Shown here piece by piece: positions 8,399 through 16,551 of a DNA stretch of 64,000 bases (position 1 is the stretch's first letter; each line of letters starts with the position of its first letter). The notes under the pieces were generated by a model. The model saw only the letters and a list, made by a program, of their open reading frames with translations. It was not told the DNA's origin and searched no databases. Both the position numbers and the translations under genes were made by a program. The stretch is from an uncultured Armatimonadota bacterium (GTDB taxonomy: Bacteria > Armatimonadota > Fimbriimonadia > Fimbriimonadales > Fimbriimonadaceae): NCBI GenBank assembly GCA_903904815.1, contig CAIVDU010000056.1, positions 1 through 64,000 on the forward strand, given 5' to 3'.

Positions 8399-9124
8399 AT
8401 GAAACCCATCATTGGAATCACCGTCGACTGCACCCACGAACCCGAGAATTTCCGGACCCGAGGAAAGCTTGAGCTTAACTGGAACTATGCTCAAGCGGTC
8501 TCTGACGCCGGTGGTGTGCCGATCCTCATTCCTCCGACCGCAGACATGGCTCAAATCAGCCAGATCATTCACGGTTGGCTCATTCCGGGCGGCGACGATA
8601 TCGATGCCGCGCAGTTTGGAGAGGAGAATCATCCAGCCGTTCAGCTTCAGGATCCCGCTCGCTTTGAATCTGAAGCCTCGCTTCTTAAGGTGGTCGACAA
8701 GGACCTCCCCGTCTTGGGCATTTGTTACGGGTGCCAATTCATGAACGTCACCCGGGGTGGAAAGCTTATCCAACACCTTCCCGATGAAGTCGGGCATTCC
8801 GAGCATTCCGAGGGCACATTGCAGGAATATCAGATCGACGGTGGGTCGAAGCTGGCGGCGGTTATTGCGGTTCAAAGCGTTGCTGGCAAGAGCTATCACC
8901 ACCAAGCGGTGAGCGAACTTGGAGCCGATCTGACCATTGTGGCCCGGAGCGACGACGGCACGGTCGAGGCGCTAGAAGCGACAGATCGTCCGTGGATGAT
9001 CGGCGTTCAATGGCATCCCGAGCGGACGCTTGAAGATCCGGCGAGTCGTCGTTTGTTCGAAGACTTCGTCAATGCGGCGCGAGAATTCATGCTAAAGGCG
9101 CCCGCCATGTCGGCACACTCATGA
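8399..9124 (+). CDS. Class I glutamine amidotransferase-like hydrolase (peptidase C26, PuuD-like)
   Basis: The 241-aa protein is related to gamma-glutamyl-GABA hydrolases. It has the oxyanion-type loop GWLIPGGDDID, nucleophile Cys109 in LGICYGCQFMN, and the His-Glu pair in VQWHPE. The usual Arg-Gly-His after the nucleophile (GICRGHQ) is Tyr-Gly-Cys here. The start is 6 bp after the E2 stop, and the stop overlaps the next start as ATGA, so the genes are co-translated. The substrate is unknown; a role on a gamma-glutamyl amide is the family expectation. Confidence 0.88.
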   Translation: MKPIIGITVDCTHEPENFRTRGKLELNWNYAQAVSDAGGVPILIPPTADMAQISQIIHGWLIPGGDDIDAAQFGEENHPAVQLQDPARFESEASLLKVVDKDLPVLGICYGCQFMNVTRGGKLIQHLPDEVGHSEHSEGTLQEYQIDGGSKLAAVIAVQSVAGKSYHHQAVSELGADLTIVARSDDGTVEALEATDRPWMIGVQWHPERTLEDPASRRLFEDFVNAAREFMLKAPAMSAHS

Positions 9125-9573
9125 AGATCTTCGTCGATGGCGAAGAAGTGGACCTCGATATTCCGGCAGGAACGGTCCGGCAGGCGGGCGATCGGCTACT
9201 GGTGACCACCCCTGAGGGCACTCACAGCGCCATGGCGGTTCGCAAAGGAGATGAGATCCTCATCTCCTTTCGGGGCCGGCAGTATGCCGTCACCCAGCAG
9301 AAGACTCGTGTCCGTGCCGCCTCCCCGGCGGGCAGTGGTGAGATCCGAGCGCCAATGCCAGGACAGATCGTTGATCTCCGGATTGCCGTAGGCGACGAGG
9401 TCTCGAAAGGACAAGTCCTCGTTGTTTTGGAGGCCATGAAAACACAACAGCCATTCGCGGCCCCGTTCGAAGGGATCGTGGCTTCCCTCCCGGTCACGGT
9501 AGGGCAGCTTGTGGCCGAGGGAACAGTTTTGGTGACGGTGAAAGCCCGGACGCAGGGAGAGGCTCAAAGCTAA
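9121..9573 (+). CDS. Biotinyl/lipoyl carrier protein (BCCP-like)
   Basis: The 150-aa protein has a C-terminal swinging-arm domain (about residues 75-145). The attachment Lys lies in LEAMKTQQPF, matching the biotin-type EAMK motif, preceded by APMPGQIVDLRIAVGDEV. The N-terminal half is a small beta-rich segment like those of acyl-CoA carboxylase carrier subunits. The start overlaps the C26 gene (ATGA), and HMG-CoA lyase follows 3 bp later. This pairing fits methylcrotonyl-CoA or another acyl-CoA carboxylase, whose carboxylase subunits are not in the window. Confidence 0.88.
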   Translation: MKIFVDGEEVDLDIPAGTVRQAGDRLLVTTPEGTHSAMAVRKGDEILISFRGRQYAVTQQKTRVRAASPAGSGEIRAPMPGQIVDLRIAVGDEVSKGQVLVVLEAMKTQQPFAAPFEGIVASLPVTVGQLVAEGTVLVTVKARTQGEAQS

Positions 9574-9576
9574 ATC

Positions 9577-10488
9577 ATGAGCGGAGTTCGAATCGTGGAA
9601 GTCGGCCCAAGGGATGGTCTCCAGAATGAGTCGGCACTCATACCGCTGGACGTCAAACTCCGATTCGTTCGATCGCTTGCGGACGCCGGACTGAAGGAAA
9701 TCGAAGCGACGAGCTTCGTGTCCCCTAAGTGGGTACCGCAGTTGGGAGACGCGGCCGAGCTGTGGCCGAAGCTACCGGAGGGGCCGCTCTACTCCGCGCT
9801 CGTTCCGAACTTGAAGGGGCTTGAGCGCGCGCTCGATCTCGACGTACAAAGAATCGCGGTGTTCACTGCGGCCAGTGAGTCGTTCACGAAGGCAAACGTA
9901 AACATGACGATTGCCGAGACGATCGACCAGTTCCGTTTGGTGATTGCCCGATTCCGACACCCTTGCCGACCGAACTGGGCTCGAGGCTACGTGAGCACTG
10001 CCTTCGAATGCCCTTACGAGGGGAGGATTAACCCCAAGAAGGTTCTGGAAGTTTGCGAAGCCCTTATTGGATTGGGTGTGGACGAAATCAGTATCGGTGA
10101 CACCATCGGGGTCGCTTCACCCGCTGAGGTTCGAGTGCTGGGACGCGAGATTTTAGCCGCCTTCGGCAACCAAATAATTCCGAAGATCACCTGGCACTTT
10201 CATGACACTTGGGGGACCGGTCTTGCCAATTTGAGTGCCGCCTTGGATCTCGGATTTCGGAGTTTTGACTCAAGTGCGGGCGGGCTCGGAGGATGCCCTT
10301 ACGCTCCTGGCGCAGGTGGAAATCTCGCCACCGAGGACGTTATTTACCTGCTGGAGCGGACGGGGATATCGACTGGGGTTGACCTGGATTCGCTTTCACG
10401 GGCGACCGAGGAAGTCCTCGCATGCGTTGGGAGATCTCCGGCGGCAAAGTCCCAGATTGCGTCTCTGGGTCGATCTTCGGTCGGGTAA
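9577..10488 (+). CDS. mvaB: Hydroxymethylglutaryl-CoA lyase
   Basis: TIM-barrel lyase that splits HMG-CoA to acetyl-CoA and acetoacetate, the last step of leucine breakdown. Motifs: VEVGPRDGLQNE at the N-terminus, SFVSPKWVPQ, the metal-site HFHDTWG, and the signature GGLGGCPYAPGA with the catalytic Cys. At 303 aa it is full length. It is last in the E2-C26-biotinyl-lyase operon. Its last 149 bp overlap the 3' end of the convergent membrane-protein ORF. Confidence 0.95.
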   Translation: MSGVRIVEVGPRDGLQNESALIPLDVKLRFVRSLADAGLKEIEATSFVSPKWVPQLGDAAELWPKLPEGPLYSALVPNLKGLERALDLDVQRIAVFTAASESFTKANVNMTIAETIDQFRLVIARFRHPCRPNWARGYVSTAFECPYEGRINPKKVLEVCEALIGLGVDEISIGDTIGVASPAEVRVLGREILAAFGNQIIPKITWHFHDTWGTGLANLSAALDLGFRSFDSSAGGLGGCPYAPGAGGNLATEDVIYLLERTGISTGVDLDSLSRATEEVLACVGRSPAAKSQIASLGRSSVG

Positions 10489-11311
10489 GGCCCCACACAA
10501 GTAGGCCCAGCGCGCAGGCGGCCACGAGACCAGTGCCCAACTGCTCGTCTCTTGTCAGCTTAAACTCGGGGCGGTTGACCAATAAGATGACCGCTCCAAT
10601 CGGGAGAAGGGCTGGGAGCTGAACGCCGAACTGGACCACCACTAGCAGGTAGACCAGTAGCGTAGGGACCATCGCGATCAAGGTCTGACGCGTCCGCATC
10701 CGGAATCGGAAAAGGGCCACGAAGAATGCGGCAAGGGAGACCATATCCGCATCGCCGACGTAGGCGCCCGCTTCCACGAGTCCGCTGCCATGATGGCTCG
10801 AAACGGCGGGTATTCGGACTCCGGTGGTTTGAAGAATAGCGGGGGCGTGGGTCATCAACTGGTGGGTCGGACCCATGTCAGTCCGCACCAGAAAGATGTC
10901 GTAGATCGCCAGGAATATGGCAATTGGGATCAGGATATTCTTGTCCTTGATCAAAGTCGCGAGCAGCGCGCCGAGGCCCACGCAGGCGGTCTGGATGCCT
11001 ACTTGAGAGAGGGCGACCGCAATTCCGGATCCGATCGATTGGTGGTGAAGAACGGATTGATCCAAGGCGATAAAGACGCCCCAGCCGACGATGCCACCCA
11101 GCAAAAAGTAGGCTGCCATCGACTTCGACCAGTCTGCGGAAGCCGCCCGGTATATTGCCAGGATAGGCAGGCCTAAATAGAGCATTGCCAACCCCAGATT
11201 CAGTTGATGAACGTAAGCGCGGGGAATCGCGGCAAACCCCAGTAAAAGACTCAGTAGTGCAAGGCCGCCAATGATGGCGAAAAAAGAACCGAGCGCGGCT
11301 CGGTTCTTCAA
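10340..11311 (-). CDS. Multi-pass membrane protein of unknown function
   Basis: About 323 residues with eight or more hydrophobic helices (for example FFAIIGGLALLSLLLGFAA, VILLVNRPEF, LVAACALGLLVWGL) and a Pro-rich cytoplasmic-type tail. No family is recognised. The TTG at 11311 lies just after the glycosyltransferase stop and immediately precedes the first helix; a fallback ATG is at 11185. The start region is itself a terminator hairpin, and the tail overlaps mvaB by 149 bp because no earlier stop exists. Confidence 0.7.
   Translation of the reverse strand: MKNRAALGSFFAIIGGLALLSLLLGFAAIPRAYVHQLNLGLAMLYLGLPILAIYRAASADWSKSMAAYFLLGGIVGWGVFIALDQSVLHHQSIGSGIAVALSQVGIQTACVGLGALLATLIKDKNILIPIAIFLAIYDIFLVRTDMGPTHQLMTHAPAILQTTGVRIPAVSSHHGSGLVEAGAYVGDADMVSLAAFFVALFRFRMRTRQTLIAMVPTLLVYLLVVVQFGVQLPALLPIGAVILLVNRPEFKLTRDEQLGTGLVAACALGLLVWGLTRPKIDPETQSGTLPPEISQRMRGLPRSPVKANPGQPQSISPSAPAGK
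11278..11308 (-). terminator. Rho-independent terminator after the glycosyltransferase, inside the next gene's 5' end
   Basis: A perfect 11-bp stem (AAGAACCGAGC / GCTCGGTTCTT, 3-nt loop) followed on the minus strand by T6. It starts 5 bp after the glycosyltransferase stop and encodes residues 2-12 of the membrane protein. Confidence 0.8.
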
Positions 11312-11312
11312 G

Positions 11313-12494
11313 TTATGCCCAGGCGAAGGTTGCACGTTTGGCCTCCTCGCGGTCGCGTTCGATCGTTTGTCGGTAGACCGAAACCACCGCGTCCGCCATC
11401 TCGCCGATACCTTGGGATCGAACAGAACGGAGGGCGGCATCTGACATCTGAGCGTAGGTTTGGTCATCGCGAAGGAGCTGCAAAACGGCGTTCGCGAACG
11501 GCAGAGGGTCGTTGCGAACAACGTATCCGTTGAGCCCATCGGTTACTGCATCACCCACGCCACCTGCGCCGACCACCACGGCGGGCAATCCATACATCAT
11601 CGCTTCCTGAACCACTAGTCCTTGAGTTTCGGTGAGAGAGGAAAACACAAACAGGTCTGACGCTGAATAATACCGATCAACTTCGCCTCGGGGAACAAAG
11701 CCGACGAAGCGGACCCGATCTCCGATGCCCAGCTTTCGAACCATGGCCAAGCAGTCGGCACGGTAAGGGCCGTCGCCGACAATCCAAAGTCTGAGTGATG
11801 CGTCACGTTGGAAGGTCAGGGCGGCGGCCTCGCACAGCAAGCCCAGATTCTTCTCTTGGGCTAGGCGCCCAACGAAAAGCATCACCTTGACGTCGGGCGG
11901 TATTCCCAAGGCGCGTCTCGATTCAGCTCGATCGTAGAAACCGCTGCGAGGAATGCCGGTCGGAATGATCGAGATCGGAGTGGAAACTGAATGGCGTCTC
12001 AACCAGCGCATCGATGCTTCGGATGGCGTGATCACGTGCCCCACTTGGCTGTAATAGAAGTTGGTGTGTTTGGCCAGCCGGAAGCGCGTGTACCGGCGCG
12101 GCAGCGGGATGTAGTGGGCATATCGATCGTACAGGGTGTGGTAAGTCGAGACGAGCGGGATCTCGTGCGACTCGCCCCAACGAAGGCCAACCATGCCGAC
12201 CGCGAACGGCGTGTGGGTGTGAATCACGTCAAATTCATGTCGCCGAAACTTCCGCAGCATTCGGTAGTACGGCGGATAAGCGGAGGGGTAACCCTTGGAA
12301 AACGGAGACTCCATGGCTCGGAAGCGGTAGGTATTCGCGTCGGGATCTTTGTAGCCTGGAAACCCAGCCGTAAAGAGATGCACCGAGTGGCCATCGTGGC
12401 GCAACTGGGTGATCAAGGCGTCCAAGCTGACGCTAACGCCATTGAGGATAGGCAGCGCGCTGTCTGAAAACATCGCGATGCGCAGTCTCTCCAT
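11313..12494 (-). CDS. Glycosyltransferase family 4 (GT-B)
   Basis: The 393-aa protein starts MERLRIAMFSDSALPILNGV, typical of GT4 enzymes with the N-terminal NGV loop, and has DVIHTHTPF. The C-terminal donor-binding half shows VMLFVGRLAQEKN, LWIVGDGPYR, VRFVGFVP and the EX7E-like TETQGLVVQEAMMYGLP. The ATG at 12494 is preferred over the upstream frame because it begins at the first beta strand. It probably adds a sugar to a glycolipid (mannosyl or glucosyl transfer to diacylglycerol is common for this subgroup), but the acceptor cannot be read from sequence. Confidence 0.9.
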   Translation of the reverse strand: MERLRIAMFSDSALPILNGVSVSLDALITQLRHDGHSVHLFTAGFPGYKDPDANTYRFRAMESPFSKGYPSAYPPYYRMLRKFRRHEFDVIHTHTPFAVGMVGLRWGESHEIPLVSTYHTLYDRYAHYIPLPRRYTRFRLAKHTNFYYSQVGHVITPSEASMRWLRRHSVSTPISIIPTGIPRSGFYDRAESRRALGIPPDVKVMLFVGRLAQEKNLGLLCEAAALTFQRDASLRLWIVGDGPYRADCLAMVRKLGIGDRVRFVGFVPRGEVDRYYSASDLFVFSSLTETQGLVVQEAMMYGLPAVVVGAGGVGDAVTDGLNGYVVRNDPLPFANAVLQLLRDDQTYAQMSDAALRSVRSQGIGEMADAVVSVYRQTIERDREEAKRATFAWA

Positions 12495-12630
12495 GTCTAT
12501 CCATTTTATCCTGACTTCGGCTGTCAACCGGTACCCCTCCACTCGAGTAGCGGCCGGTGGCTGCTGAGTGTTGCCCTGGGAGTCGGGAGGCGGATTGGCC
12601 CCAAGGATCGAAACGTGTTAATTTAGAACG

Positions 12631-12864
12631 GTGGGGCAGTCCTTTAGAGTCCTCGTCGCATGCATGGTCGCCTTCGCGGCTCTGCTTGGGGTGTTGTTCC
12701 TCGTGGGAATCCTCAATTGGATTCTTATAGGAGGCGGCTTGCTCGTGATCGGCTACGTCATCTACCTCCTAGGATCCGTTAGGAACCGCAACGCCCTTTC
12801 CGGCCACGACCGTTCCCTCCGCAAGCTTGACCGGCAACTCAAGAAGCTCAACAAGCGGGAATAG
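12631..12864 (+). CDS. Small two-helix membrane protein, unknown
   Basis: The 77-aa product starts at GTG. Two hydrophobic helices (residues 7-28 and 31-49) are followed by a basic tail rich in Lys and Arg (SLRKLDRQLKKLNKRE). There is no catalytic motif and no recognised family. A TTAATTTAGAAC stretch just before the start could serve as a -10. It stands alone between the glycosyltransferase and an HTH regulator. Confidence 0.6.
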   Translation: MGQSFRVLVACMVAFAALLGVLFLVGILNWILIGGGLLVIGYVIYLLGSVRNRNALSGHDRSLRKLDRQLKKLNKRE

Positions 12865-12943
12865 CTCTGCTTGGTTCTCTTCTAGGTTTGGGTTCGTCTT
12901 GTAGCAAATATTGTGCTTTTCGTCGGTCTTTCAAAGCGTGACG

Positions 12944-12976
12944 ATGGAGGGACAGGGGGCAGGAACCCGCTGCTAC
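12944..12976. repeat. Copy of an interspersed intergenic repeat (GGCAGGAACC type)
   Basis: GGCAGGAACCCGCTGCTAC at 12958-12976 matches GGCAGGAACCTGCGGCTAC at 62034-62052 with two differences, and the flank GATGG...GGGAC also recurs there. It lies just after the HTH gene's stop, between converging genes. Confidence 0.5.
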
Positions 12977-12978
12977 TC

Positions 12979-13590
12979 TTAGGCTTCGGGGAAGCGGCCG
13001 TGTTCGTCTACGAACTTGACGATGTCGCTTAGTCGGAATCGTCGCTGACCACCGGTGGTTCGGTGGTGGGCTAGCCACTCGCGGTTTGTGTATCGTCGGA
13101 CGGTAGCGGGGCACACGCCTAGGAGTCGGGAAGTTTCTTCCAGGGACAACTCGGGGTCAAGAAGACGTCGAATCAGTTCCTGTCGCGATTCCTTGAATTC
13201 GCCTCGATAATAATTTGCCGTCACGGCGTCGTCATAAAAGCTGCAGAGGAACTCAACGCTTTTCGGAAGCGTTTGCCAGACCGACTGGAGGTCTTCGTCC
13301 ATCACTTGGTCCGCCACGCCCGCAGTAGCCTTGCTGCGCCTCGGCCTGGGCGCGCTCATGACTGTCTTTCGGAAGCGAGCGCGCGTAGCCGGGGATTCCT
13401 CGACAATCGCGGTTACCACCGGTCGCGCCTCTAAGGCCTCATTGGATGCCTCGACGCCAATGTAATCGGAAATCGATGGGATTGGAAGTTCCAGTTCTTC
13501 TTGCTCACCTAGCTCGGGAGCGTCCAAATTGCGCGTATCCAAAAACGCGTTCTCTATATATGCCAGCGGGTCAAAATTATCCGTTCTCAA
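12979..13590 (-). CDS. Regulator with C-terminal MerR/excisionase-type HTH
   Basis: The 203-aa protein has about 130 residues of low-complexity, mostly acidic N-terminus. A C-terminal winged-HTH domain (about 150-203) reads LSLEETSRLLGVCPATVRRYTNREWLAHHRT, then GGQRRFRLSDIVKFV. This is the BldC/MerR-type helix-turn-helix seen in small DNA-binding proteins and excisionases. The TTG start at 13590 gives MRTDNFDPL. No adjacent target is obvious. Confidence 0.8.
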   Translation of the reverse strand: MRTDNFDPLAYIENAFLDTRNLDAPELGEQEELELPIPSISDYIGVEASNEALEARPVVTAIVEESPATRARFRKTVMSAPRPRRSKATAGVADQVMDEDLQSVWQTLPKSVEFLCSFYDDAVTANYYRGEFKESRQELIRRLLDPELSLEETSRLLGVCPATVRRYTNREWLAHHRTTGGQRRFRLSDIVKFVDEHGRFPEA

Positions 13591-13690
13591 TTCCCGTAAC
13601 CTCTACTAAATCCCTGTCGCCTGCGCATTCTACTTAAAGAGCCTTAAGCGGACTTTTCGACTTCAACAGATGCAACACAAGTGCTCTCAT

Positions 13691-14698
13691 TCAAAGAATC
13701 AACATGGAGTCTCCAAAGCTCAGAAAACGGTATTCCTCTTGAACTGCGGCTTCATAAGCAGCAAGCACTCGGTCACGTCCGGCTAGGGCAGAAATCATCA
13801 TCATCATGGTCGTTTTTGGGAGATGGAAATTCGTAAACATGCCATCAACAACCTTGAATCGATATCCCGGACGAATGAAAAGCCTCGAAAGCATCTCGCC
13901 GGAACGAACTTTTCTAGAAGATTCGGCAAAAGACTCCAGTGTCCTCACGGCGGTGGTTCCAACCGCAATAATCCGTCCAGTGCATTGAGAAACCAACTTG
14001 GCCGTCTCTTCGGGAACGACGCAAGTCTCTCCGTGCATCACGTGCTGTTCCAGGTCCTCTACTTGAACTGGCCGGAATGTGTCTATGCCGACATGGAGCG
14101 TCACGTAACCCAGGTTCACGCCCTTGGTTCGAAGTGCGGCAAGAATTTCTTCGGTGAAGTGCAGTCCCGCCGTCGGAGCCGCCGCACTGCCGGGATGGGC
14201 GCCGTAAACCGTTTGATATCGCTCGGAATCCTTGAGGATGGCGTGGATGTACGGAGGCAGCGGAGTGTGGCCGATCGCCGTGAGGCGATCCAACAGGTGG
14301 TCAACGAAATCAAACCGGAGCGCCTTCATGCCGTCCTCAAGGTCGGCCATCACTTCCGCCTGTAGATCGCCGAATTCGATTCGGGTTCCGGGCTTGAGTC
14401 GCTTTCCGGGTCTTAGGAGGGCCACGTAGTCAGTCGGTCCGCCAGACAAGAGCAGGGCTTCCACGTTTCCGCCTGTGAGTTTCCTCCCTTCAAGGCGTAG
14501 AGCAGAGACGCGAGTGTCGTTAAGGATAAGCAGGTCCCCGGGCGTCAAGATATCGACCACGTCGGTAAACGCTCGGTGCTGAACCTGTCCCGATTCGCGC
14601 TGTAGGTGCAGCAGCCTTGAGGCAGTGCGGTCCTCAAGGGGAACCTGGGCAATGAGTGCCTCTGGCAAAGAATAGTCGTAGTCGCTCAGACGATCCAC
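13691..14698 (-). CDS. queA: S-adenosylmethionine:tRNA ribosyltransferase-isomerase
   Basis: Penultimate step of queuosine synthesis: adds the epoxycyclopentane moiety from SAM to preQ1 in tRNA. At 335 aa it is normal size. Motifs: YDYSLPEALIAQVPLEDR, LLILNDTRV, HPGSAAAPTAGLHFTEE, VTLHVGIDTFRPV and FTNFHLPKTTMMMM. Its start overlaps the 3' end of the upstream HAD gene by 13 bp, so the two are probably coupled. Confidence 0.97.
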   Translation of the reverse strand: MDRLSDYDYSLPEALIAQVPLEDRTASRLLHLQRESGQVQHRAFTDVVDILTPGDLLILNDTRVSALRLEGRKLTGGNVEALLLSGGPTDYVALLRPGKRLKPGTRIEFGDLQAEVMADLEDGMKALRFDFVDHLLDRLTAIGHTPLPPYIHAILKDSERYQTVYGAHPGSAAAPTAGLHFTEEILAALRTKGVNLGYVTLHVGIDTFRPVQVEDLEQHVMHGETCVVPEETAKLVSQCTGRIIAVGTTAVRTLESFAESSRKVRSGEMLSRLFIRPGYRFKVVDGMFTNFHLPKTTMMMMISALAGRDRVLAAYEAAVQEEYRFLSFGDSMLIL

Positions 14699-15408
14699 TC
14701 GAGGGCCTCCGGGAGTTGGGTAAGGGAAGTGATGCGATGCGGAATCGCCTCATATGTCAGCCGGTGGCTACGGTCCAAGTAGACCGACCGAATGCCGGCA
14801 TTTCGTGCTCCTTCGATGTCATCGAGAAGATCATCTCCCACATGGAGGACGTTCTCTCTCGCGACACCGACCCGTTCGAGGCAGATCTCGAAGAGCCGGG
14901 AATGAGGCTTTTCGACGCCTTCTTCGAGGGATGCAATGACGGTTTCAAATCGCTTGTTTATTCCAAGCTGTTCCAGGATGCGGTGCAAGCTGTAGTCCCA
15001 ATTCGAAATGATGGCAAGTTTGATTCCTCTCTGACTCAGTCCATTGAGGCAAGGGAGCACGTCATGAAAGAGCTGGAAATAGGGGGAGTCCGCTCCGTAC
15101 ATCAGGCTATCGGATAGCAGCCTCGACGGCTTAACCCACGACTCCGCGATACCAAATTCTTGGAACCAACTTGCCGTGAGTCGCTGCCAAAACTGCTCTC
15201 CCGCGTCCGCGTCTTTGGTTAGATTGATCTGTAGATATTCGGGGAGTGCAGCGCCGTATAGTTGTAAGAGCCGGTCGTAAGCTTCGGTGGGTAGTTCGAG
15301 ACCGAGTCTTACCATGCAGTCCCGAGCGAACCCATCGAGGGTCCATCTCACGTCGACGAGCGTTTGAGCGCAATCGAAAGTGACGAGTTCGATGCTCAGC
15401 GTCGCCAC
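14686..15408 (-). CDS. HAD-superfamily hydrolase
   Basis: The 240-aa protein has a HAD fold with a helical cap. Motif I is VTFDCAQTLV, with nucleophile Asp9 and a non-acidic residue at the +2 position, as in the HDHD3/REG-2 group. Motif II is LAIISNWD. The Lys of motif III is in GVEKPHSRLF and motif IV is VLHVGDDLLDDI. The unusual motif I makes the substrate hard to guess. It overlaps queA downstream and the DUF2905 gene upstream by 13 bp each. Confidence 0.88.
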   Translation of the reverse strand: MATLSIELVTFDCAQTLVDVRWTLDGFARDCMVRLGLELPTEAYDRLLQLYGAALPEYLQINLTKDADAGEQFWQRLTASWFQEFGIAESWVKPSRLLSDSLMYGADSPYFQLFHDVLPCLNGLSQRGIKLAIISNWDYSLHRILEQLGINKRFETVIASLEEGVEKPHSRLFEICLERVGVARENVLHVGDDLLDDIEGARNAGIRSVYLDRSHRLTYEAIPHRITSLTQLPEALEWIV

Positions 15409-15623
15409 CTACCGAGAAGCCAGAGGGCGATGGAGGCGAAGCCGCTGAGGAGAAGCATCGTGGTAATCGGGAAGTAGAAACCTATTCCATCCTTTTGGAT
15501 GGCGATGTCGCCGGGGAGTCTCCCCAGCCTGAATCCGGGGATTTTCTCAGCAAGCAGCACGAGCGCCCCGAGCGCCGCCGTTCCGAGTCCAATTCCGATG
15601 AGTAGTCTGCCGATCGATTCCAT
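15396..15623 (-). CDS. DUF2905-type small membrane protein
   Basis: The 75-aa protein has two helices around a conserved loop GFRLGRLPGDIAIQKDG and FYFPITTMLLLS, which is the DUF2905 signature. Its function is unknown; in other bacteria it often sits near queA and ruvAB, which matches the queA neighbourhood here. Confidence 0.9.
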   Translation of the reverse strand: MESIGRLLIGIGLGTAALGALVLLAEKIPGFRLGRLPGDIAIQKDGIGFYFPITTMLLLSGFASIALWLLGRWRR

Positions 15624-15712
15624 TCAGGTGTTAAGTGTGATTATGAACAGTAGGTCGTAATACGGGGTCCTCTGCAACCCAAGTGTAGAATCTGCGGTAG
15701 TTCGAGGCAACT

Positions 15713-16429
15713 ATGAAGTTCAAGTTAAAAACGATAAGTGCGGCACTGATGCTGCTGACGGTGTCGGCTCTGGCGATCGCCGCCGTCGATGGGTTAAGTG
15801 TCAAGCGGCAAGTAAAGGAAGGGCAGATCTTAAAACTTAAGATCAAAGCTGACCTTGAGATCCAGGGGCAAGCGGCCACGTTCACCGCGCTCACCGACCA
15901 AAAGTGCACTAAGTTGGAGGCCGATGGAACCTACACGATCGAATCGACTCAGCACGATGGTAAAGCTGTGTTCGGCGGGCAGGACATCGACATTCCTCAG
16001 ACGCCTCCCGTGTCTTCCGTTTACAACGCGGACGGCAGCCTGAAGCAGATCAAGGGCGACGATACCATCGCAAGTCCGGCCGCGTATCGAATGTCCAATC
16101 TGAGCGTCTTGGTCGACCCGGGCAAGACCCTAAATGTCGGAGACAGTTGGTCCGTAGACATCAAAGGGGACACCAAAACTGGCGCCGAAGCGGCCAAAGC
16201 CGAATACAAGGTCCTAGGCGAGGAGAAGGTTGGCGACCTCGATACGATCAAAGTGAAGTTCTCGGTCAAAGAGACTTCGGGCGCAATGCCAGCTTCTTCT
16301 GAGGGCACCACCTGGATCTCAAAGGTTGATGGAACCGAAGTGAAGTCGGAGGCCAAATGGACCGACGCACCGATGCCAGGCGCGCCAATGCCGATCACGG
16401 CGACGGTGACCATCTCAAGAGTCCAGTGA
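15713..16429 (+). CDS. Secreted protein, paralogue of 18988-19704
   Basis: The 238-aa product has a signal peptide (cleavage near ALAIAAVDG) and a soluble, beta-rich body with no recognised family. About 60% of positions match the second copy at 18988 by eye. Shared stretches include VDGLSVKRQ, YNADGSLK, VGDLDTIKVK and GAPMPITATV. The last 60 residues read like a dose-dependent correction domain of unknown role. A TAGAAT hexamer 22 bp before the ATG and a CGAGG site are also shared with the paralogue. The copies are separated by a hydroxylase gene and a PEP-CTERM gene. Confidence 0.8.
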   Translation: MKFKLKTISAALMLLTVSALAIAAVDGLSVKRQVKEGQILKLKIKADLEIQGQAATFTALTDQKCTKLEADGTYTIESTQHDGKAVFGGQDIDIPQTPPVSSVYNADGSLKQIKGDDTIASPAAYRMSNLSVLVDPGKTLNVGDSWSVDIKGDTKTGAEAAKAEYKVLGEEKVGDLDTIKVKFSVKETSGAMPASSEGTTWISKVDGTEVKSEAKWTDAPMPGAPMPITATVTISRVQ

Positions 16430-16468
16430 AGGCGGAGCGGCCCTAGGCTGCGGACGGTTGGTTTGATG

Positions 16469-16504
16469 GGTCCGGAGGGTCAAGCTCTCCGGACCTTCAT
16501 TTCT
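16469..16504 (+). terminator. Terminator of the first secreted paralogue
   Basis: Stem GGTCCGGAG / CTCCGGACC followed by TTCATTTCTT, about 40 bp after the stop. Confidence 0.65.
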
Positions 16505-16551
16505 TGGCAACGGCGCTTAATTGGTTGCAGAGCGCAGGTAGCGAAGCCCGG

